Of a stretch of DNA of 34,142 nt, positions 23,566-32,729 are shown in pieces. How positions within the stretch are numbered: the stretch's first letter is position 1; every line of letters begins with the position of its first letter. The translations under genes were made by a program, and so were the position numbers. Origin of the DNA: Nevskiales bacterium (GTDB lineage Bacteria; Pseudomonadota; Gammaproteobacteria; Nevskiales; Nevskiaceae); the NCBI GenBank assembly GCA_028698335.1, contig JAQVDP010000027.1, positions 1 to 34,142 on the forward strand. Reading direction: 5' to 3'. Below the pieces are notes generated by a model. The model did no database searches, was not told where the DNA came from, and saw nothing but the letters and a program-made list of their open reading frames with translations.

Positions 23566-26301
23566 ATGCATAGGCAGATGGCAACGGGTCCGGTGGCGGC
23601 GAGCCTGCGCACGCGGTTCGCGGCGCCGTCATACAACTGCGTGGTGGTCCGCCGCACGCGGCTCGAGGAGCGCCTGCGCGACGCGATGGCGACGCGGGCG
23701 GCGACGCTCGTCAGCGCGCCGGCGGGCTACGGCAAGTCGTTGCTGGTCGCCGCGGTCTGCGCGGCGCTGGACCCGGGCGGCGAGCGCACGGTCTGGATCC
23801 AGTTCGACCCGCGCGACAACTCCTATGAGCGCATCATCGAGACCCTCGACGACGCGCTGCGCCCCGGCGCGGCCGACAAGGGCTCGGCCTCGGCGGTGGT
23901 GCGGGGCGGCCGCCGCGGCGCGGCCGCCGTCGGCAGCTATCTGTTCGACTGGCTGCGCAGCCGCGCGGAGTCGCGCGGCGGCCTGGTGCTGGTGCTCGAC
24001 GACTACGAGGTGGTCGAGGACCCGGCGGTCCACGATCTGTTCGACAGCCTGATCCGCCAGGCGATTCCGGACGTCCACATCGTCATCCTCAGTCGCACGC
24101 AGCCGCCGCTGTCGCTGAGCGTGCTGCGGCATCGCGGGCAGCTCTGCGAGATCGGCCGCGCCGACCTGGCCTTCAGCGCGGACGAAATCGCCGAGCTGAT
24201 CCAGGGGCGCTTCTCGCGCCAGGTGACGCCGGAGAACCTGCGGATCATCGGCGCCAAGACCGAGGGCTGGCCGGTGGCGCTGCAACTGGTCGGGGCCGCG
24301 CTGTCGCAGCGCGACGACGCCAACGCCTTCGTCTCCGAACTGTCAGGCTGCGACAGCGACGTCGCGGACTTCCTGAGTCGCGAAGTCCTCGCGCGGCATC
24401 CGGCCGAGCTGGTCGAGTTCCTGATCCAGGTCTCGCCGCTGGTGCGCATCTCCGACGATCTGTGCACGGCGATCACCGGGCTGCGGCATTCGTCGCAGCT
24501 GCTGCACCAGGCGGTACGGTCGCATCTGCTGCTGTTTCCGACCGACCGCAACGGCACCTGGTTCCGGTTCCATCCGCTGTTCCGGGATTTCCTGATCGGG
24601 CAGATGCCGCGCTATCCGCAGATCCATCGCGAGGAGATCCTGCGCGCGGCGGTGGGCTGGTGCGAGAAGAACGGCTACCCCGCCGACGCGATCAACTATG
24701 CGCTGGAGCTGAGCGACGCCCGGACCGCGATCCGCCTGATCACGCAGTACGCCGAACGCTTCGTCTACGAGCGCGGCGAACATGCCCAGTTCCTGAAATG
24801 GATGGACACGGTCGGCGGCTGGGAGGTGCACGGCAGCTTCGACCTCGCCTACTGGCACGCATGGGCGCTGATCATCTCGCACCGGATCTACGAGGCGAGC
24901 CATGTCCTGCGCTACCTGGAACGCTCCTGCGCCGCGGCGGCGGACGCGGCGGGCGACCGCCATGCCCGCGCGCGGGTCGAGATCATCCGCGTGCTGGTCA
25001 TGCTGTTCAGCGACCGCCTCGGCGACTGCGTCAACGCCGCCTCGGAATGGCTGGACACCTACACCGACTCCGACCCGTTCGACGTCTGCTCGATGGCGAC
25101 GACGCTGGCCGAGGCGTCCTGCGCGACCGGCGAGTTCGCGGTCGGTCGCAGCGCGCTGCAGACCGCGCAGCTCGCGGCCGAGTCCGCGCGCAGCCCCTAC
25201 GCGACGTCCTGGGTCGGCGCCGTGGATGGGCATCTGGCGATGGCGGTCGGCGATTTCCCGCGGGCCCGGCGGCTGCTGACCAAGCGCTTCGAGTCGGTCA
25301 GCGCCGAACTCGGCTATTCGTCCAGCGCGCTGTCGACGACCAGCCTGCTGCTGGCGGGAACCTGCTACGAGCTGGGCGATCTGGTCGATGCCGCCCGCTA
25401 TCTCAAGTTCGGCCTGTCCCACATCAAGGACCACGGGCTGGTCGAGAGCGCGGCCGCCGGCTTCCGGGTGCTGATCCGGACCAAGGAGCGGGTCGACGGT
25501 TTCGACGCGGCGCTGGAGGCCTGCTACGACTGCGAGCAGTGGGCCAACGCCTACGGTCCGCGGCTGACGCTGATGCTGCTCTACGAATACTGCTGCCTCG
25601 CGCTGCGTCACGGCCAGACCGACAAGGCGTACGAGGCGGCCGGTTTCGAGGGCGGGCGCTTCGTCAGTGCCGCGCTCTCGCGCAACGAAAGCGCCGAGGG
25701 TGTGTACGGGCTGGTGGCCGCGATCATCAGGATCCGCGTGCTGATGGCGGCGGGGCGCGCCGACGCCGCGGCCGAACTGATCGCGCCGTGGCTGGCGGTG
25801 GCGGCCGGGACCAACCGCAAGGCGTTCAAGGTCGAGCTGCTGATCCTGCGCAGCCGTGTCGAGGCGCTGCGCGGAGAGGTGCAGCGTTCGCGCCGGACCC
25901 TGCTGGAGGCGCTGATGGAGGCGGCCCCGCTGGGAATGGTCCAGATCTTTGCCGACGAAGGCGATCAGATCCGGGCGCTGCTGGAGGCGGCGATGCCGAT
26001 GTTCGTGCAGAACCCGGATGCGAAGACCGCCTTCGTCAACGCGATCGGACGGCTGGTGTCGCAGGCCGGTCAGGACGATCCCGATGCGGCGGACCGGGCG
26101 GTGCCGTACGAGCCGCTGAGCGATCGCGAAATCCAGATCCTGCAGTTGATCGATACCGGCCTGACCAACAAGGAAGTCGCGTCACGGCTGTTGCTGTCGC
26201 TGCGGACGGTGAAGTGGTACCTCTACAACATCTACCCGAAGCTGGGCGTGAAGAACCGCACCGGCGCCGTCGCCAAGGCGCGCGCGCTGGGCCTGTTGTA
26301 G
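23566..26301 (+). CDS. LAL-type (MalT-like) LuxR-family transcription activator
   Basis: This 911-aa, STAND-class regulator has an N-terminal ATPase with Walker A APAGYGKS (51-58) and Walker B LVLVLDD (140-146), a WPVALQLVGAAL winged-helix stretch, a long helical repeat region (about 370-800), and a C-terminal LuxR helix-turn-helix (PLSDREIQILQLIDTGLTNK onward, ending near residue 905). LAL proteins open on binding a ligand and ATP, then activate nearby catabolic operons. Position next to the styA/styB group makes it the likely activator. The gene ends at a hairpin shared with the convergent small gene. Confidence 0.88.
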   Translation: MHRQMATGPVAASLRTRFAAPSYNCVVVRRTRLEERLRDAMATRAATLVSAPAGYGKSLLVAAVCAALDPGGERTVWIQFDPRDNSYERIIETLDDALRPGAADKGSASAVVRGGRRGAAAVGSYLFDWLRSRAESRGGLVLVLDDYEVVEDPAVHDLFDSLIRQAIPDVHIVILSRTQPPLSLSVLRHRGQLCEIGRADLAFSADEIAELIQGRFSRQVTPENLRIIGAKTEGWPVALQLVGAALSQRDDANAFVSELSGCDSDVADFLSREVLARHPAELVEFLIQVSPLVRISDDLCTAITGLRHSSQLLHQAVRSHLLLFPTDRNGTWFRFHPLFRDFLIGQMPRYPQIHREEILRAAVGWCEKNGYPADAINYALELSDARTAIRLITQYAERFVYERGEHAQFLKWMDTVGGWEVHGSFDLAYWHAWALIISHRIYEASHVLRYLERSCAAAADAAGDRHARARVEIIRVLVMLFSDRLGDCVNAASEWLDTYTDSDPFDVCSMATTLAEASCATGEFAVGRSALQTAQLAAESARSPYATSWVGAVDGHLAMAVGDFPRARRLLTKRFESVSAELGYSSSALSTTSLLLAGTCYELGDLVDAARYLKFGLSHIKDHGLVESAAAGFRVLIRTKERVDGFDAALEACYDCEQWANAYGPRLTLMLLYEYCCLALRHGQTDKAYEAAGFEGGRFVSAALSRNESAEGVYGLVAAIIRIRVLMAAGRADAAAELIAPWLAVAAGTNRKAFKVELLILRSRVEALRGEVQRSRRTLLEALMEAAPLGMVQIFADEGDQIRALLEAAMPMFVQNPDAKTAFVNAIGRLVSQAGQDDPDAADRAVPYEPLSDREIQILQLIDTGLTNKEVASRLLLSLRTVKWYLYNIYPKLGVKNRTGAVAKARALGLL

Positions 26302-26308
26302 ATGCGGT

Positions 26309-26333
26309 GCCGGCGGTAGTTCCGACCGCCGGC
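26309..26333. terminator. Hairpin between convergent genes
   Basis: GCCGGCGGT and ACCGCCGGC pair over a 7-nt loop. No T-run follows in either direction, so termination is probable only by position. Confidence 0.45.
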
Positions 26334-26340
26334 GTCCGGT

Positions 26341-26523
26341 TCAGTAGCGATGCATCCCGCCCATGAAGCCGCCGAGCAGGCTGGCGATGAGGCTGCCGAT
26401 CAGCATCAGGATGATGATCGCCGGAATCGCGGCGATGGCCCACTTCACCATGAACACGACCATCGACAGGAACGGCATGCGGATGTCGACGACGACGACC
26501 TGTTGACTGTTCTCGGTACTCAT
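26341..26523 (-). CDS. Small single-pass membrane protein
   Basis: This 60-aa product has one long hydrophobic region (about 15-50: MVVFMVKWAIAAIPAIIILM then LIGSLIASLLGG). GGGAG precedes the ATG at good spacing. No family is recognised. It shares orientation with the lipoprotein gene upstream, 70 bp away, and may be in that operon. Confidence 0.6.
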   Translation of the reverse strand: MSTENSQQVVVVDIRMPFLSMVVFMVKWAIAAIPAIIILMLIGSLIASLLGGFMGGMHRY

Positions 26524-26593
26524 TGCGATTGCTCCCGGTGTTCCCGTTGTGCCGGCGTCGCGGCGCCGGGCGGATGGGTCCGTGCCCGCTGCG

Positions 26594-27031
26594 CTACTGC
26601 ACGAGCCTGCACTTCATGACGGCGGCCTTGCCGGTGGCCTCGTCGACCAGATGCAGCTGGGATCGCGCCGCCGCGAGGCCCAGCTTCACCTCCTGCCAGA
26701 CGAAGTAGTTGTTGCCGGCCTCGGCGTCGAGGACCAGCGTCGCGTCGACTTCGGTCTTCGACAGGATGACGTGCTGCCCCGGATCGAGCTGCTTGAGCAC
26801 GTAGGTCTTCGCCGCGGTGTCGCCGACCGCGACGTTGTCGATCAGCAGCGGCATCTTGATCGCGGCTCCGAACGACTCGTGGCGGTAGATGTACACGTTC
26901 GCCTTGCTCGGTGATGTGAGGAAGGTCTTGGCCGCCGCGTCGGACTGCGGCGACGCCATCGGCACCGACGCGCAGCCGGTGACGAACAGCGCGCCTGCGA
27001 GCAGGGCCAGTGTGATCGAGCGTTTGAACAT
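26594..27031 (-). CDS. DUF2846-family lipoprotein
   Basis: This 145-aa protein has a lipoprotein signal with lipobox FVTGC (Cys20), preceded by a GGGAAG ribosome site. The body has KANVYIYRHESFG, LLIDNVAVGDTAAKTYV, LDPGQHVI and NNYFVWQEV, the DUF2846 layout, a small beta-rich domain of unknown function anchored to a membrane leaflet. A longer frame to 27421 antisense to the neighbour is not used because the lipobox start fits. Confidence 0.82.
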   Translation of the reverse strand: MFKRSITLALLAGALFVTGCASVPMASPQSDAAAKTFLTSPSKANVYIYRHESFGAAIKMPLLIDNVAVGDTAAKTYVLKQLDPGQHVILSKTEVDATLVLDAEAGNNYFVWQEVKLGLAAARSQLHLVDEATGKAAVMKCRLVQ

Positions 27032-27123
27032 CGTTGCTTCCCTGTGGTGGTGTCGGTGCTGCGTGGATCGGACCGGGATTGCCGGCAACGCGTCCAGGTG
27101 AAGTTGCATGCGGGGCCTGTGGG

Positions 27124-27984
27124 CTACAGCTTCCCCAACGGGACGGCGACCATGCAGGTGGTCTCGACCACATACAGGGTGCCGTTGTCGACATGAAGCT
27201 CGAAGCGGGGGTTGTCCGGAAACGGCAATCCCTTGTCTTTGGCTTTGGCGGCGATGGTATCGATGTTGTCGATGACGGATTGCTGCATCTTGCGCAGGGT
27301 GTGCGCGCAGTGATCGGCTTGGGACACGACCTCCCGGCTCAGGCCGGACGCCGTGTAGCCGCCCCCGATCGGCGCGTAGACGACACCGTGTCCCAAGTCG
27401 ATCATCGTGTTGACGTTGCATCTCTGCGGCGCGGTCGCATTCGGGTCGGTGCGCGACATCGACAAGCCGAGGATGCCGCTGAGCCGATAGTGGCTGATGG
27501 ATTGCGGCCAGTTGTCGTGAAGTTGCCCGATCAGATGCTGTCGTGAACAGGTTTCGAGGGGCTGCACGCTGATGAAGTAGGCGTTGTTGTCGTCGAAGCG
27601 GGCGAAAAGCACCGGGTCCGTGCGCGCGACGAAACCGTCGGGATCAAGCTCGGCACCAAGATGGACGTGGTGAATGCCCCAGTCGTTCAGCAAGGCATCG
27701 TGGGGCGACGGTATTCCAGGCGTTCGGTCGAGATGAGCTGACAGGTCCTCGCCCGTCCGGGTTTTGTGTTCGACCCACTCCAGTCCGGGCAACAAGTCAT
27801 CGGGGCAGGAGAAGGACTTCGCCTTGAGGGGGGTGCGGGGGAGGGCCTTGATCTGGTGTCTGGCCAGATCGAAGTACGCATGGACAACGGTCTCTGCGGA
27901 CTGCATCTGCGAGGTGTCGCAGCCTTGCGCCATCAGCTCCGTGCTCAGGTGCGCGACCCAGTCCCGGTAGAGATCAATTTCCAT
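27124..27984 (-). CDS. Unrecognised protein with DWGIHHVHLG motif
   Basis: This 286-aa soluble protein has no signal peptide or membrane segment. Distinctive text: LNDWGIHHVHLG, then RTDPVLFARFDDNNAYFISVQ, then QLHDNWPQSISHYRLSG. The His-rich first motif with Asp-Trp ahead and the following RT/LF segment look like conserved positions of an uncharacterised family I have seen in other genomes without function. Codon use and GC appear lower than for its neighbours, suggesting later arrival. No partner gene was identified; a 380-bp empty region lies upstream. Enzyme or defence roles are possible but unsupported. Confidence 0.7.
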   Translation of the reverse strand: MEIDLYRDWVAHLSTELMAQGCDTSQMQSAETVVHAYFDLARHQIKALPRTPLKAKSFSCPDDLLPGLEWVEHKTRTGEDLSAHLDRTPGIPSPHDALLNDWGIHHVHLGAELDPDGFVARTDPVLFARFDDNNAYFISVQPLETCSRQHLIGQLHDNWPQSISHYRLSGILGLSMSRTDPNATAPQRCNVNTMIDLGHGVVYAPIGGGYTASGLSREVVSQADHCAHTLRKMQQSVIDNIDTIAAKAKDKGLPFPDNPRFELHVDNGTLYVVETTCMVAVPLGKL

Positions 27985-28367
27985 CGGTGGGGCTCCGGAG
28001 GTCCTGGCCGCGGGGTGACCCCGTGCACGAGGGGGGTGACCGATGGCGTGCGCCGGGTGGGGGGCTTGGACAGGGAAACGGGTATGACGTCGCGCAGTTG
28101 ATCCCCGCCGTCATTGCGACGTGCTGGTGACGCTCGAGTCCATTCGACACGTTCTGCATGGCGCCGCCCCTCCCCGTTTGTCACCACGACGGGACGGGTC
28201 GTGGATCCTGTTCAACTTTTCCAGTCAAACCTTGATTTTTCGTCGATTAAACACCCGGGCTGGCGAGGCGGCAAGCGATTCGATCGCGGCATGTCCCGGT
28301 GGTGGTCGGCCAGCCGGGAATGTACGTTCGGCCGGGCCGGTGCCGGATGGGGTGGGGACTGTCGCGC
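27985..28367. other. Gene-free region upstream of the DWGIHH gene
   Basis: No recognised gene. It contains a CGGGG-TGA-CCCCG dyad at 28011-28023 and a more AT-rich patch near 28205-28255 that could hold promoters. Composition matches the DWGIHH gene, not the surrounding chromosome. Confidence 0.4.
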
Positions 28368-28928
28368 TCAGGGTGCCGCGACGGCCTCGGGTCGCGCCAC
28401 TGTGTCGCCGATCCGCGTCCAGGTGCTGGTCTCGCCGAGCGCGCGCAGTCCGCGGTAGCCGAACAGTTCGAGCCGGTCGCCGACCATGCGGATCTCGCAG
28501 ATGCCGACCATGCCCTGGGTCCAGCCGGGACGCAGGTCCATCACGCGGCCGTCGACCCAGCGGTCGCCATCGGGTTTGAGGTCGCGGACGAAGGTCATGC
28601 CCTTGAGCGGCTGACCGGCGAGGTCGTCGGGGCAGCCCTTGCAGGCCGCGTCGATCTCGGCGCCCTGGGCATCGACCGTTCTCAGGATGCGGCCGTAGAG
28701 CTGGCCGTCACGCAGGAACAGTTCGACGATCGAGGCGCGGCCGCTGTCGTCGCCGGCCGGTGCGTGCCAGGTGCCGAGCACGGCCAGCGCCTGCTCGTCG
28801 GGCGCCGCGGTCGGTGCGTCCGCCCGTGCGTTGGCGCCCGCGCTCCCCAGCAGGCATGCGGCTAGCACGGCCGCCCACAGCGTCACGGAACGGGGTCTGG
28901 ATCGGGGGCGGGACAGGTGCGGGCGCAT
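28368..28928 (-). CDS. DUF2147-family exported protein
   Basis: This 186-aa protein has a long N-terminal signal (hydrophobic TLWAAVLAACLLGSAGA). The DUF2147 core reads VLGTWHAPAGDDSGRASIVELFLRDG-like text, GQLYGRILRT, LKGMTFVRDLKP and GWTQGMVGICEIRM, GYRGLRALGETSTW. This small secreted beta-sandwich is of unknown function, often beside outer-membrane receptors. Its ATG overlaps the TonB-receptor stop (TGATG), so the pair is coupled. C110-like CKGC pair may form a disulfide. Confidence 0.83.
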   Translation of the reverse strand: MRPHLSRPRSRPRSVTLWAAVLAACLLGSAGANARADAPTAAPDEQALAVLGTWHAPAGDDSGRASIVELFLRDGQLYGRILRTVDAQGAEIDAACKGCPDDLAGQPLKGMTFVRDLKPDGDRWVDGRVMDLRPGWTQGMVGICEIRMVGDRLELFGYRGLRALGETSTWTRIGDTVARPEAVAAP

Positions 28929-31702
28929 CAGTAGTAGCGGTAGGTCAGGTCGAATCCGAAGCTGCGCGGTTCGCCCCAGATCACGGCGCGGTCCGCATGC
29001 GGCAGATTGTCGACGGCGGTCAGGGGATAGGCCTCGTCGAGCACGTTCTTGCTCCAGAGGGCGACGTCCAGCGTGCCGTCATGGCCGAGGTGGATGCCGC
29101 TGGCGCCGATCCGGGCGTTGAGGATGCCATAGCCGTCGATGGCGGTGAGTCCGCGTTTTTCCTCGGTGATGACGAAGCCGGTCCGGTCGCCGACGTACTG
29201 GTAGGTCGTGTAGGCGCGCAGCGTGCCCCAGTCGGCGCGCAGGAAGGTCCAGTCCACCGAGGCGACGAAGGAGTGCGGCGGTGCGGCGATGAAAGGGTAG
29301 AGATGCGCGACGTTGTCGCCATTGATGTCGATCACCTCCTGGACTTCGGCGTCGAGGTAGGCGTACTGCAGCGCGAGGATCAGGTCCGGCAGCGCGACGA
29401 ACGCGGACTCCAGCTCGATGCCGCGCATCCGTGCCTTGCCGGCGTTGCGCGACTTGGTGTCCGAGATCGTGCCGGCGATCAGGAAGTTGGTCTGCATGTC
29501 GCGGTAGCGGCTCTCGAACAGCGAGGCGTTGAAGCGCAGGCGCCGGCTCATCCATTCGCTCTTGAGGCCGGCCTCGAGCGAACGCACGCGTTCGGGCTTG
29601 AAGCCTTCGACGAAGCCGAAGCCGTAATTGACGCCGTCGGATGCCGGGCCGGACTCGCCGGAGATCTGCGGGTCGCGCACGTTGAAGCCGCCGCTCTTGT
29701 AGGCCGAGGCGTAGGACAGGTAGGTGGTGGCGTCGTCGGTGAGGTCGAACTGGATGTTCGCCGACGGCGACAGGTTGTCGTAGGTGCTGGACGCGTGGAC
29801 GTTGTCGAAGACGTCGTTGCCTCGCAGCAGCGCGGCCGGAATCTCGATGCCGAGCAGGCCGAGGCCCGCGACCTGGCCTTCGAGGTACTGCGACTGCACG
29901 TAGTTCTTGGTGGCCTCGCGCTCGTCGCGCGACTGGCGCAGGCCGGCGGTGATGCGCAGGCGTTTGTCGAGAAAGTCGGGGTTCCAGGTCAGCTGGCCGA
30001 ACGCGGCGTAGGCGCGGTTGTGGATGCGGTAGTCGTAGTCCCAGAACGCGACGATGCGCGGCAGCGCCAGATCGCGCACGAGGTCGTACAGCTCCGGGAC
30101 CGCCGAGAACAGGTTGGACGTCTGCACCGGATCGAGCTGGGCGCTGAAGACGTGATGGATCGGGTGGCCGTTCTCGCCGCCGGTCTCATCGAAATAGAAC
30201 AGGCCGGTGATGAACGACAGCGAGTCGTCGAACAGGCTGCCGGAGAACTGGATTTCGTGCGACCACTGGCTCTGGAACACCTGCGGCACCACCAGCGGCG
30301 TCGGGCCACCGTAGGCCGCGGTCGCGGCCGGACCGCTGTAGACGTGAGTGTCGACGCGGTAACCGAGCGAGCCGGCACCGCCGCCGAGGTCGGCGTATTC
30401 GTCGTCCTCGAGTTCGCGGAAGGCGCCGATGTATTTCAGCTCGTAGTCGCCCAGCGGCGCCGACAGCGTCAGGGTGTGCCCCTGGATGCGCGAGCCGGAG
30501 GCCTCCATCGGCGGGCCCGAGGACTGCGACGACATCGGGTGCGACGAATACACCGACTGCTCCTGCGCATACGGTTTGAACAGGTCGGCCTGACCGTGCG
30601 AGGTGTTCGGGGGCAGCACCGCCTGGAACATGTTGTTGTAGTACTGCAGGTCGGTCCAGTCGTAGGAATAGTCCGCGGTGAGCCAGTCGCTGGTGAGCCA
30701 GCGCGCGTCGAAGCGCAGCGAGGTTTCGCGACGGTCGCCGAAGTCGCCGCCGGCGCCGGTGTTCTCGACGTAGCCGTCGCGCCGGCGTTGCAGCAGCGCG
30801 AGCTTGACCGCGAAGTCGTCATTGACCGGGACGTTGACCGAGGTCTTGGCCGAAACCAGGTTGAAGGAATCGACGTTGAGCGCCTGCGTCAGCGAGAACG
30901 CGTCGGTCGACGGCCGGCGCGTGACCAGGTTGACCGCGCCGCCTGTGGTGTTGCGGCCGTAGAGGATGCCCTGCGGTCCGCGCAGCACCTCGATGCGTTC
31001 GAGATCCGCCATGTCCAGCGCCAGCCCCACCGAGCGCGCGATGTAGACGCCGTCCAGATAGATGCCGACCGCAGGATCCTGGGTGACCTGGGCGTCGGTG
31101 ACGCCGACACCGCGGATGGTGATGCGCAGCGTCGCGTTGTGGGTCGGGAAGGGTTCGACCACCATGCTCGGCACGTTGGCCGACAGATCCGCGAGCCCTT
31201 CGATGCCGCGCAGTTCGAGCTTCTCCTCGTTGAAGGCCTCGATCGAGATCGGCGTGTCCTGCACCGTCGACGCGCGGCGTTCGGCGGTGACGACGATTTC
31301 CTCCAGTCCGACCGTGGCCGGCGCCTGCTTCGCGGGCGGGGCGGCGGGGGCCGCCTCGGACAGCTGCGCGACCGGGATCGTCGGCAGGGTCTCGGCCGCG
31401 GTGGCGGCTGCGGTCGGCGCCGGAGCGGGCGCCGGGTTGGGTAGTGGTGGCGCGGCGTCCGGGGCGGGCGGTGCGGCTGCGTCGCCCGTACCCTTTGTGC
31501 TCCCCGCATCGCCCGCCGCCGACTCGGGCTGCACTGCGACCGGCGCCGCGCCGGTGCCCGCTCCGAGGATGTCGTCGAACAGGAATTCGAGTCCGGTATC
31601 GGCGTCCCCCGACGCCGGCGCCGTCGCATCCGATTCGGCGTGGCTGGCTGGCGCCGCCCCGATCATCAGAACGATGGCGATCAAGCTGTGGCGCATGGTC
31701 AT
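28928..31702 (-). CDS. TonB-dependent outer-membrane receptor
   Basis: This 924-aa protein has a signal peptide (cut near HA-ES), a 110-residue Ala/Pro-rich stretch (about 23-130), the TonB box EEIVVTAERR (134-143), the plug domain (IRGVGVTDAQV, LRGPQGILYGRNTTGGAVNL) and a 22-strand barrel that closes SFGFDLTYRYY. The start at ATG 31702 has a GGGAG site; the long open frame upstream runs through a promoter-like region. Related receptors carry sterols, terpenes, or siderophores; no ligand can be named. DUF2147 follows directly. Confidence 0.9.
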   Translation of the reverse strand: MTMRHSLIAIVLMIGAAPASHAESDATAPASGDADTGLEFLFDDILGAGTGAAPVAVQPESAAGDAGSTKGTGDAAAPPAPDAAPPLPNPAPAPAPTAAATAAETLPTIPVAQLSEAAPAAPPAKQAPATVGLEEIVVTAERRASTVQDTPISIEAFNEEKLELRGIEGLADLSANVPSMVVEPFPTHNATLRITIRGVGVTDAQVTQDPAVGIYLDGVYIARSVGLALDMADLERIEVLRGPQGILYGRNTTGGAVNLVTRRPSTDAFSLTQALNVDSFNLVSAKTSVNVPVNDDFAVKLALLQRRRDGYVENTGAGGDFGDRRETSLRFDARWLTSDWLTADYSYDWTDLQYYNNMFQAVLPPNTSHGQADLFKPYAQEQSVYSSHPMSSQSSGPPMEASGSRIQGHTLTLSAPLGDYELKYIGAFRELEDDEYADLGGGAGSLGYRVDTHVYSGPAATAAYGGPTPLVVPQVFQSQWSHEIQFSGSLFDDSLSFITGLFYFDETGGENGHPIHHVFSAQLDPVQTSNLFSAVPELYDLVRDLALPRIVAFWDYDYRIHNRAYAAFGQLTWNPDFLDKRLRITAGLRQSRDEREATKNYVQSQYLEGQVAGLGLLGIEIPAALLRGNDVFDNVHASSTYDNLSPSANIQFDLTDDATTYLSYASAYKSGGFNVRDPQISGESGPASDGVNYGFGFVEGFKPERVRSLEAGLKSEWMSRRLRFNASLFESRYRDMQTNFLIAGTISDTKSRNAGKARMRGIELESAFVALPDLILALQYAYLDAEVQEVIDINGDNVAHLYPFIAAPPHSFVASVDWTFLRADWGTLRAYTTYQYVGDRTGFVITEEKRGLTAIDGYGILNARIGASGIHLGHDGTLDVALWSKNVLDEAYPLTAVDNLPHADRAVIWGEPRSFGFDLTYRYY

Positions 31703-32106
31703 GCTGGTCTCCCCCGCTGTCTGCACCCTGGATGTCGCACCGCCGGACGGTGCGATCGGTCTGCCGGGACGTTCGCGTGCGCGCCACGGTGTCCGTGTGC
31801 GCGTCGGCGCGGCGCGAGAGACGGCTGGCGATCCGCCGTTTCTGATGTGGCGGTATCGCGCAGTCGGTCCTACACCCTTTCCATCCCAGGCCCTCTCGGT
31901 TGCCTGCCGCGAAGCGTCACGCCTGATGGGGCGGGGGCTTCGGGCGTCTCTGCCGGTGCGGCCCGATCCGCGCCATCGCGGATCTTGGCGTCTCGCCTTG
32001 TCCGCGGATCGGGTCATGCAGAGCGTGCATGGGCAAAGCGTACGGTACGTTTCGTACACTAAAAATCACTCGAACGGATGAGGGCAGGCATTGCTGCCCG
32101 AGCCTG
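31703..32106. other. Regulatory gap between tetR and the TonB receptor
   Basis: The gap contains a dyad (32045-32057) followed by an AT-rich patch TAAAAATC, the likely receptor promoter on the minus strand. The rest is GC-rich without a recognised gene. Confidence 0.45.
32045..32057. promoter_or_regulatory. Palindromic candidate operator before the TonB receptor
   Basis: GTACG-TTT-CGTAC is a perfect dyad, with the overlapping CGTACGGTACG just to the left giving tandem half-sites. It is 340 bp upstream of the receptor start and 50 bp beyond the tetR stop, a natural target for that TetR protein. Confidence 0.5.
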
Positions 32107-32694
32107 TCAGCGCTCCCTGCGGCCGGCGCCGTCGCGGATCAGCTGCACCAGCGAGCGGATCCAGTCTTCCGTGACCTGATCGAGCAGGAAGTACAGGCGT
32201 ATCGCGATGGCGCCCTGCAGGACGTCGATGACCAGTTCGACGTCGGTGCCGCGGACCAGCTCGCCGCGCTCGACGGCGCGCTCAATGATCTGCCGCAGTG
32301 GCACGCGCCTGCGATCGTTGACCTTGGCCAGAGCCGCGGCGAGTGCGGGATTGTTGACGCACTCGGCCACCAGCATCGGCAGCACGCCGCGCAGCGGCGA
32401 CTCGTCCATGATGCGGGCGAACTGGCGGAACGCCGACAGCAGCTCCGCCTCGAAGCTGTCGCCGGCTTCGGGCATGGCGACCGGCAGGCGCTCGAACAGC
32501 GCAAGGATCAGGTGTTCCTTGTTCTTCCAGCGCCGGTAGATGGTCGACTTGCTCGCGCGCGCCGTGGCGGCGACGCGGTCGATCGTCAGCCCGGCGTAGC
32601 CGTCCTCCGCCAGGATCCGCAGCGTCGCGCTCAGGATCGCCCGCTCGGCGGCGAGGCTGCGCGGGCGCTGCGATCGGGAGGGGGGTGCGGTCAT
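32107..32694 (-). CDS. TetR-family regulator
   Basis: This 195-aa protein has an N-terminal helix-turn-helix (about 37-60: LTIDRVAATARASKSTIYRR, then the WKNKEHLI helix). The C-terminal domain reads PLRGVLPMLVAECVNNPALA and VLQGAIAIRLYFLLDQV, as in TetR_C_16-type regulators. It lies 35 bp downstream of the lactate dehydrogenase-type gene on the same strand, and upstream of the TonB receptor. Likely it controls one or both; a palindrome lies before the receptor. Confidence 0.87.
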   Translation of the reverse strand: MTAPPSRSQRPRSLAAERAILSATLRILAEDGYAGLTIDRVAATARASKSTIYRRWKNKEHLILALFERLPVAMPEAGDSFEAELLSAFRQFARIMDESPLRGVLPMLVAECVNNPALAAALAKVNDRRRVPLRQIIERAVERGELVRGTDVELVIDVLQGAIAIRLYFLLDQVTEDWIRSLVQLIRDGAGRRER

Positions 32695-32729
32695 GCCGGG
32701 ACGGGGTAACAGGAGCTTGACCGCCGATT

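Noticed and set aside
28760-31444. 894-codon plus-strand frame
   Set aside because: It is the antisense shadow of the TonB receptor; the receptor has signal peptide, TonB box and barrel.
31703-32059. N-terminal extension of the TonB receptor
   Set aside because: The extension lacks a signal peptide and runs through promoter-like DNA; the ATG at 31702 has a ribosome site and a proper signal.
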